NCBI GenBank assembly: GCA_045616125.1
Contig: JAZLGC010000022.1
Coordinates: 1-7,641, forward strand
DNA: 7,641 nt
Origin: Treponema_I sp045616125
GTDB lineage: Bacteria; Spirochaetota; Spirochaetia; Treponematales; Treponemataceae
Reading direction: 5' to 3'
Part shown: positions 1-6,600 of the stretch, piece by piece
Position numbering within the stretch: position 1 is the first letter of the stretch
Layout: each line of letters opens with the position of its first letter
Translations under genes and position numbers: made by a program
The notes under the pieces: generated by a model
What the model was told of the DNA's origin: nothing
Seen by the model: the letters and a program-made list of their open reading frames with translations, nothing else
Database searches by the model: none

Positions 1-3000
1 CCTTCTTCACCAATGGCTGATAACGTAGACAACTGGTCTACAGACGGTCGCCAGAACATTTTTGGTAACAAAGTAAAAGTTATCGAAATGGAATCAGAAG
101 CTGGTGCTGCTGGTACAGTACACGGATCTCTCGCATCTGGTGCTCTCACAACAACATTCACTGCTTCACAGGGTCTTCTTTTGATGATTCCTAACATGTA
201 CAAGATTGCTGCTGAACAGCTTCCTTGTGTATTCCATGTTGCTGCTCGTACTGTTGCTACACAGTCTTTGAACATCTTCGGTGATCATTCAGACGTTTAC
301 GCTTGTCGTCAGACTGGTGTTGCAATGCTCGCTGAATCAAACCCACAGGAAATCATGGACCTTTCTCCAGTAGCTCACCTGGCTGCTCTTGAAGGAAAAG
401 TTGCATTCATCAACTTCTTTGACGGTTTCCGTACTTCACACGAAATCCAGAAGATCGAAACTTGGGATTACGCTGACCTTAAAGAAATGATGCCAATGGA
501 TGCTCTTGCTGACTTCCGTGCACATGCTCTTAATCCAAACCACCCTGCAATGCGTGGTTCACATGAAAATGGTGATGTTTTCTTCCAGCACCGCGAAGCT
601 TGTAACACTGCTTACCTTGAACTGCCAGCTGTAGTTAAAAAATACATGGCAAAAATCAATGTAAAACTGGGAACCGATTACGACCTGTTCAACTACTACG
701 GTGCTGCTGATGCAGAACGCGTTATCGTAGCTATGGGTTCTATCTGTGACGTTGCAGAAGAAGTAATTGACTACCTGAACAAAAACGGCGAAAAAGTTGG
801 TCTGATCAAAGTTCGCCTGTACCGCCCATGGGTTTCAGAAGCTTTCCTGGAAAAACTGCCTAAAACCTGTAAAAAACTGGCAGTCCTTGACCGCACCAAG
901 GAACCAGGTTCACTGGGTGAACCTCTGTACCTTGATGTTGCTACTACCCTGCTTGAAGCTGGCTGCAACACCATTAAACTTTGTGGTGGCCGCTATGGTC
1001 TGGGTTCAAAAGACACCCCACCATCAAGCATTTTCGCTATCTTCACCGAACTGGCTAAAGATGCTCCTAAAGCACGTTTCACCGTTGGTATTACCGACGA
1101 TGTTACCAACCTGTCTCTGCCAGAAGTAAAACCTGCTCCAGCAACTGCTGCAGCAGGTACCGTAGAATGTAAATTCTGGGGTATTGGTGGTGACGGTACC
1201 GTAGGTGCCAACAAAGACTCTACCAAAATTATCGGTGACCACACCGACAAATACATTCAGGCATACTTCCAGTATGACTCTAAAAAGACCGGTGGTATTA
1301 CCATTTCGCACCTGCGCTTTGGTGACAGCCCTATCAAGAGCCCATACTACATCAACCAGGCTGACCTGGTAGCATGTCATAACCAGTCTTACATCATCAA
1401 AGGCTACAAAATGGTTCAGGACGTTAAGAAAGGCGGTACCTTCCTTATCAACTGCCAGTGGTCAGATGAAGAACTGGACAAACACCTGCCAGCTGAAGCT
1501 AAAAAATATATCGCTGACAACAACATCACCGTTTACACTGTAGACGCTGTTAAAATTGCTACCGAAGTAGGTCTGGGTAAACGTACCTCTACCGTACTGC
1601 AGTCTGCATTCTTCAAACTTGCTGGCGTTCTTCCTGCTGATGAAGCCATCAAATACATGAAAGAAAAAGTTGTGGCTAAATTCTCCAAGAAAGGCCAGGA
1701 CGTTGTAGACATGAACCATAAAGCTATCGACCTGGGTGCTGGTGCACTCCACAAGGTTGAAGTTCCAGCTTCATGGGCTAACCCAGCTGCTGATGCTGCT
1801 AAACCTGCTCTGACTGGTGAAGCAAAAACCGTAGCTATGGTTGAAAAACTGATGAACCCAATCGCCCTGATGGACGGTGACAACCTGCCTGTATCTGCAT
1901 TCAAAGACTGTGCAGACGGTCAGTTTGAACTGGGTGCTTCTGCTTACGAAAAACGCGGTACTGCCGTACTGGTTCCAAGCTGGGACGCTACCAAATGTAT
2001 CCAGTGTAACAACTGTTCATTTGTTTGTTCTCACGCTACCATCCGTCCTTACCTGCTGTCTGATGCAGAAGTTGCAGCTGCTCCAGCTAATCTGGTTACT
2101 GCAGACACCAAACCAAAAGCTTCTCAGTACAAATACACTCTGAGTGTATCTGCTCTGGACTGTATGGGTTGTGGTGAATGTGTTACCGTATGTCCTACCA
2201 AAGCAATCTCTATGGTTCCACAGGAAGACGTACTGCCACAGCAGCCTGTATTCAACTACCTTGTTGCTAACGTTTCCAAGAAAACCGATGCCGGTATGAA
2301 CGACCTGACTCCAAAAGGCAGCCAGTTCAACCAGCCACTGCTTGAATTCTCAGGTTCATGTGCAGGTTGTGCAGAAACTTCTTACGCTCGCCTGATTACC
2401 CAGCTGTTTGGTGAACACATGTACATTTCTAATGCTACCGGTTGTTCTTCAATCTGGGGTGGTCCTGCAGCTACATGTCCTTACACCATCAACAAGGACA
2501 GCAAAAAAGGTCCAGCTTGGGCTAACTCACTGTTCGAAGACAATGCTGAACACGGTCTTGGTATGTACACCGGACAGAAATTCCTCCGCGATCAGGCAAT
2601 TGCATCTGCAAAAGCTTGTGCAGAAAGCGACAAAGCTTCTGCCGAACTGAAAGCAGCATTTGCTAAATTCGAAGAAACCAAAAACGATACCCTGACCAAC
2701 AGCGAATTTGCTGCTGCTCTGGTTGCAGAACTTGAAAAAGCTGCTGCTGCCGGATGCCCGGATGCAAAAGCTGCTCTGGAAAAGAAAGACTACCTGGCTA
2801 AAAAATCTGTATGGATTATGGGTGGTGACGGTTGGGCCTACGATATTGGCTTCGGCGGTCTGGACCACGTTCTCGCTTCTGGCGAAAACGTTAACGTAAT
2901 GGTATTCGATACTGAAATGTACTCTAACACTGGTGGACAGGCTTCTAAAGCTTCTAACATCGGTGAAGTATGTCAGTTCGCTGCTGCCGGTAAAGAGGTT

Positions 3001-3456
3001 GGTAAAAAATCTCTGGCTGAAATCGCTATGAGCTATGGTTACGTATACGTAGCACAGATTGCTCTTGGTGCTAACCCAGCCCAGGCTATCAAAGCTATTG
3101 CAGAAGCAGAAGCTTACAATGGTCCTTCTCTGATCATTGGTTACGCTCCATGTGAGCTGCACGGTGTTAAGGGCGGTATGAACCACTGTCAGGATGAAAT
3201 GAAAGCAGCTGTTGCAGCTGGTTACTGGAACCTGTTCAGCTTCAACCCAGCACTGAAAGCTGAAGGTAAAAACCCATTCACCCTGACTTCTAAAGCCGGT
3301 GATGGTACTTACCAGGCATTCCTGGCTAACGAAACCCGTTACTCTTCACTGACCCGCAAGTTCCCAGAACGTGCAGCAGTTCTCTTCCAGAGAAACGAAG
3401 AAGTAGCTAAGGCTAGATACGAGCATCTCCAGAAACTGGTAGAACTGTATAAATAA
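1..3456 (+). CDS. nifJ: Pyruvate:ferredoxin (flavodoxin) oxidoreductase, 5'-truncated
   Basis: Cytoplasmic homodimeric enzyme that oxidatively decarboxylates pyruvate to acetyl-CoA and CO2 and reduces ferredoxin or flavodoxin. The reading frame is already open at base 1 (P-S-S-P-M), which is the end of the family's YPITPSSPM motif. The ATG at 13 is therefore internal and about 31 codons lie outside. Numbering from that Met: TPP/pyrimidine domain about 1-225 with the SEAGA glutamate (E29); transketolase-C-like domain about 234-375; gamma domain from about 382; EKR segment at 646; 2[4Fe-4S] ferredoxin domain with Cys 662/665/668/672 and 717/720/723/727; TPP-binding domain about 775 to the end with GGDGW (937-941) and SNTGGQ (N972). 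Proximal-cluster cysteines are 783, 786, 811 and 1047, spaced as in the Desulfovibrio africanus enzyme. A Lys/Ala/Glu-rich helical stretch at about 860-930 is variable in the family. The first ferredoxin motif has Ser instead of Pro after its last Cys. Length fits a complete enzyme of about 1180 residues. Codon use switches near 640. Stop TAA at 3454-3456. Confidence 0.97.
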   Translation, partial: PSSPMADNVDNWSTDGRQNIFGNKVKVIEMESEAGAAGTVHGSLASGALTTTFTASQGLLLMIPNMYKIAAEQLPCVFHVAARTVATQSLNIFGDHSDVYACRQTGVAMLAESNPQEIMDLSPVAHLAALEGKVAFINFFDGFRTSHEIQKIETWDYADLKEMMPMDALADFRAHALNPNHPAMRGSHENGDVFFQHREACNTAYLELPAVVKKYMAKINVKLGTDYDLFNYYGAADAERVIVAMGSICDVAEEVIDYLNKNGEKVGLIKVRLYRPWVSEAFLEKLPKTCKKLAVLDRTKEPGSLGEPLYLDVATTLLEAGCNTIKLCGGRYGLGSKDTPPSSIFAIFTELAKDAPKARFTVGITDDVTNLSLPEVKPAPATAAAGTVECKFWGIGGDGTVGANKDSTKIIGDHTDKYIQAYFQYDSKKTGGITISHLRFGDSPIKSPYYINQADLVACHNQSYIIKGYKMVQDVKKGGTFLINCQWSDEELDKHLPAEAKKYIADNNITVYTVDAVKIATEVGLGKRTSTVLQSAFFKLAGVLPADEAIKYMKEKVVAKFSKKGQDVVDMNHKAIDLGAGALHKVEVPASWANPAADAAKPALTGEAKTVAMVEKLMNPIALMDGDNLPVSAFKDCADGQFELGASAYEKRGTAVLVPSWDATKCIQCNNCSFVCSHATIRPYLLSDAEVAAAPANLVTADTKPKASQYKYTLSVSALDCMGCGECVTVCPTKAISMVPQEDVLPQQPVFNYLVANVSKKTDAGMNDLTPKGSQFNQPLLEFSGSCAGCAETSYARLITQLFGEHMYISNATGCSSIWGGPAATCPYTINKDSKKGPAWANSLFEDNAEHGLGMYTGQKFLRDQAIASAKACAESDKASAELKAAFAKFEETKNDTLTNSEFAAALVAELEKAAAAGCPDAKAALEKKDYLAKKSVWIMGGDGWAYDIGFGGLDHVLASGENVNVMVFDTEMYSNTGGQASKASNIGEVCQFAAAGKEVGKKSLAEIAMSYGYVYVAQIALGANPAQAIKAIAEAEAYNGPSLIIGYAPCELHGVKGGMNHCQDEMKAAVAAGYWNLFSFNPALKAEGKNPFTLTSKAGDGTYQAFLANETRYSSLTRKFPERAAVLFQRNEEVAKARYEHLQKLVELYK

Positions 3457-3463
3457 GGTGCCG

Positions 3464-3487
3464 CGAGTTTTGCGTTAGCAAAACTCG
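3464..3487 (+). other. Hairpin 1 downstream of nifJ
   Basis: A perfect 10-bp inverted repeat, cgagttttgc and gcaaaactcg, encloses a 4-base GTTA loop and starts 7 bases after the nifJ stop. No T-tract follows, so it is not a standard intrinsic terminator. It could protect the 3' end of the nifJ mRNA from exonucleases, or be a small dispersed palindromic repeat. It lies in the spacer of the first tail copy and has no counterpart in the second. Confidence 0.75.
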
Positions 3488-3490
3488 TAA

Positions 3491-3508
3491 GTACGCTGCA
3501 AGGCGTAC
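3491..3508 (+). other. Hairpin 2 downstream of nifJ
   Basis: A 6-bp perfect stem, gtacgc and gcgtac, encloses the loop tgcaag. It sits inside the frame CGTAAG...ACGTCT that hairpin 3 also has. No T-tract follows. Weak alone, it gains support from the matching position of hairpin 3 in the second tail copy. Confidence 0.55.
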
Positions 3509-3534
3509 GTCTTGAACTGTACAAATAAGGCATT

Positions 3535-3556
3535 CGTAAGCCCATAAGGGCTTACG
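3535..3556 (+). other. Hairpin 3 downstream of the second tail copy
   Basis: A perfect 9-bp stem, cgtaagccc and gggcttacg, encloses the 4-base loop ATAA. It begins 4 bases after the second copy of the nifJ 3' end and finishes 3 bases before the long terminator stem. It is related to hairpin 2 by its outer bases but has a different inner stem, so base pairing is kept while sequence is not. The likely role is mRNA 3'-end stabilisation or an auxiliary terminator; this is inference. Confidence 0.7.
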
Positions 3557-3559
3557 TCT

Positions 3560-3605
3560 AAAAGAAAAAGGGCTGTCCCACATTTGGGACAGCCCTTTTT
3601 CTTTT
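3560..3605. terminator. Bidirectional rho-independent terminator
   Basis: A perfect 21-bp inverted repeat (arms 3560-3580 and 3585-3605) surrounds a 4-base loop. The GC-rich core is gggctgtccca paired with tgggacagccc. The outer part is A-rich on the left and T-rich on the right, so on either strand the stem ends in a U-rich tract. It lies 103 bases after the nifJ stop and 12 bases beyond the stop of the minus-strand gene, exactly between two convergent genes, so it can end both transcripts. Confidence 0.95.
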
Positions 3606-3617
3606 CATACAGCCATA

Positions 3618-6600
3618 CTATTTGGCTGCCGCACCTTCCACATCAACAAGCTGTGGCCAGTCCTGCTTGAATTCTTCGCAAAAATTTTCAACCTTGTTTT
3701 TAGCCCAGTAGCGGATTACGTGTTCCGGTATACCGGTAAATACCTTACGGAATTTTTCGTTTTCCTTGTATTTACGGAACTCTGTTTTTCTGCTTGAATC
3801 CCAACTTTCCATCCAACCACTATTGATCACATCTACAAAGTTACAGTCCGGAGCACATCGTATTCCCCGGATATATGTTCCTGAGTATCCCACATGGTTT
3901 TCCGGGAACTTACTGCCTGGAACATCCAGGAATCCCCAATAATTTCCTGTATCTTCTACAAGTTCAATTGAAGATGGGAATGATAAACGCTTCAAAGTAT
4001 GATAAGACTCCATGTATGAAAAAGCTTTTTTTGCAACATGGGTAACCCCGTCTGGAATAGTAATCTCATCTTGTTTTACATCATATCGATAGAGCGTCTT
4101 ACCATCTTTGCTGAGCCAGAATCCTTCTTTGGTGCAATACGCACCCTTTTCCCAGATACCTTCACTGTGCTCTTTCCAACTTTCCGCGTTTTTCAGTTTG
4201 TCAGGTTCATTTACTATAACAGCCGATGCTATAAAAGTAAGAGTATCGTAATCACTGAAGGTTTCCGGGAATTCTACAATAGCCCCTTTTCTTTTATTGA
4301 TATCAATGGCTTCTCTTTCCATTGATTCAAGTCCCTGTGGCAGTGTTATCTTATTTTCATCCTGATTATACCAGCTGCAGTTTTGGTAGTATCCCGGGAA
4401 ATCAAACAGATGTTTTCCGTCTTTTGAAAGCCACAGTCCATCTTCAGTACAATATGGTTCCCGTGATTTATCCCACACTTTCAGATAGTCACTTGCCTTT
4501 AAAAGTAATTCCGGATTACCGGAGATAATCGGTCCTATTGATCTGGGCTGCCCCATATAAGAATCTGGTACTTCAATAATAATGAACTTTGCAATGGCAT
4601 AATCTTCAATTGTTTCCAAAGAAGACGGCATTTTGATGAACTTCAGGTTTTTATACGCTGTATTTCCTGCAAATACATTTCTCTTGATGCACTTAACACC
4701 CTCAGGAATCACCACTTCAGTTATCTTTTCAGTACATGGATACGAGAAATCAAGAATGTTTTCTACAGCTGGCAATACCAGCGTGGTATCTTCTGATTCA
4801 GGACCTTCATAGCCAACAAGCGCATTGCGCAGCGTATTGATGACAAATCCTTTTTCATCAACTGTACGGTAACCGGGTCTGAATACCCGGAAATAGTTGT
4901 TTGTCAGAATTTCGTTTTCAGACCATGCAAGTACAGCCGCTGGTATTTCTGCATTATCCAGTGTTTCCATGGTAGAAGGCAGAAGAATTTCTTTAATCTT
5001 AGGTTTCCAGTTATCAAACTTTCCGGTATTGGTAACGCCGGCAGGGAACTTCAGTTTTTCAATGTAGTCGGGCCATTTTGTGTTTGTGAATGTTGTTAAT
5101 CCTGTAACCCCGGTAAGGTCAAGCTCTACCGTTCCGTTAAATGGCACAAAAAACTTGAATACGTTTTCTATATCCACATTCTTCATCTTTCCTGTAAGGG
5201 TCAACTTGAATGTATCTGCCGTAGACTTAAGATTAGTCAGCAGCATTTCCTGGTATGAACAGGTAAGTTCACTGCCGGTAAAATCAGATGCACTTGCATC
5301 ACGTACAGCCTGGGCAGCAGTGTCCTGAATCTTCTGTACCGTTTCCTTTTTGGCAAGTAACCGCTGAACATCTGCAAGCTGCGGATAATACTGTTCAACG
5401 CTGGCATCAGGCTCCTGTGTCGTTCCCTCCATATTCTTGAAATAACTATAAGCTACTTTAAATGGTACACCATCAAATAGGGCTGTAACTTCTTTACTGC
5501 GGCGTACATCACTGAACAGTTTTGGTGGCTTGTTCCTTGGACTTGTGCCCGGCCATACCGTTTCTTTAAGACGGGCAAGGTTGTTTTTTGTATATCGTTC
5601 GCCAAGGCCAAAAACATACGAGCTGTCACCAAGAGTCTGTACTGTATTTTCATCCAGCAAAGAAGCATTCTTTAGGATTATCTTTTTCTGTAATTTTTCA
5701 GTAATCGTAGAAAACGCCTCCGTAGAAAAGTCAGTTACCGTTTCCGGTATAACTATGTCGCCATACCCAGCCCGTATTGCATAAACAACAGTTTTGCCTG
5801 CATTAAGCCATAAACCGTTTTCAAACACTGAATCAGAGGGAAATACCGTATACCCCTCCGGGAATAATTCCGGTTTATTACTGAAAAAAGTAATGCTTTT
5901 AGCTTTACCAGTAGCATCCTGGAACTGTTCCAGACTTTCCGGGCAGTAAACATCTTTGGTATAGTAGTTACATTCAAACTGCAGCTCTATGCTCTTTACT
6001 GTCTGCGGCAAGTGAATTGGACCGTTTTTGGCATTGTTTCTTATGTCATAGACAATAGACTCATCTTTACTGATAATGAGTACTGCTCCCCCTTCAATTA
6101 CCTTGTAATAGGGTTTTGTCTTTTTAGGAACAACGGGCAGTTTAGGATTGTTTTTTCTGAATTCCTCACTGTCGGTAGCCCAGGTAATATTCCAGAAGTA
6201 AGAAATTTCGTTACTGACAAATTCCATGGAATCCGGCAGATACACAATATTCTTCAGACTACCTGCTAGACTACCTTCTTCAATACGGGTAAATCCTTCT
6301 GGGAGAATAAGACAAGTAATTCCAGTTACATCTAAATCAGCCTTTAATGGAAGCTCTGTTATGCCACTTACGGAAAAATCAAGGGTTACTGCAGGTCGCG
6401 ATTCTCCCATATCCTGCCATGCACTCAACCACTGAGAAAGCCGTTTCAAATTTGCCTTTACTGACAGATTCAGCGGTTTAAGAGTAAAGGTTTTCCCTGA
6501 ATATTTTTCCGGTGCATATTCTGCTTCTGCAAGTTTTTTGGCATCAATTATCCATTCAGTATCGGTTATAGACTCCTGCACGGTAGCTGCTGCCGTTTTT

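Larger units (their letters stand above)
3442..3559 (+). repeat. Diverged tandem duplication of the nifJ tail plus a hairpin
   Basis: The 17 bases at 3442-3458 (last four sense codons ELYK, stop TAA and GG) recur at 3514-3530 with one mismatch (TAT versus TAC, synonymous). The offset is exactly 72 bases, so the second copy is in the same frame. Each copy is followed by an imperfect repeat framed by CGTAAG and ACGTCT: 3486-3512 in copy one and 3535-3559 in copy two. The inner stems differ in sequence but both pair. The spacer between tail and hairpin frame is 27 bases in copy one, where it carries most of an extra hairpin, and 4 bases in copy two. The alignment is seen directly. Origin by tandem duplication, or by recombination that left an old gene end behind, is inference. 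Confidence 0.7.

Noticed and set aside
13..15. ATG as the nifJ start codon
   Set aside because: The frame is open upstream to base 1 and encodes P-S-S-P, part of the conserved YPITPSSPM motif, so this Met is internal.
2527..3186. 219-codon open frame antisense to nifJ, and other long antisense frames in 993-1904
   Set aside because: These are shadows of the strong codon bias of nifJ. Their translations are Ser/Phe/Val-rich with no recognisable domain and no start signals.
3442..3450. ELYK ending as a sign of a reporter-gene (GFP-like) tail
   Set aside because: The four-residue match is coincidental. The upstream sequence is continuous pyruvate:ferredoxin oxidoreductase.
3457..3528. Short frame after the nifJ stop as a separate small gene
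   Set aside because: It has no ATG, GTG or TTG start with a ribosome binding site, and it is made mostly of hairpin sequence. It is better explained as a duplicated gene tail.
3339..3545. 68-codon minus-strand frame spanning the end of nifJ and the hairpins
   Set aside because: It repeats the residues MPYLYSSRRT-like and APYLYSST-like only because the nifJ tail is duplicated on the other strand. It has no start signal or homology I can see.
3464..3559. CRISPR-like or attachment-site repeat array
   Set aside because: There are only two imperfect copies with no equal spacers, and no integrase, Cas or tRNA gene is nearby.
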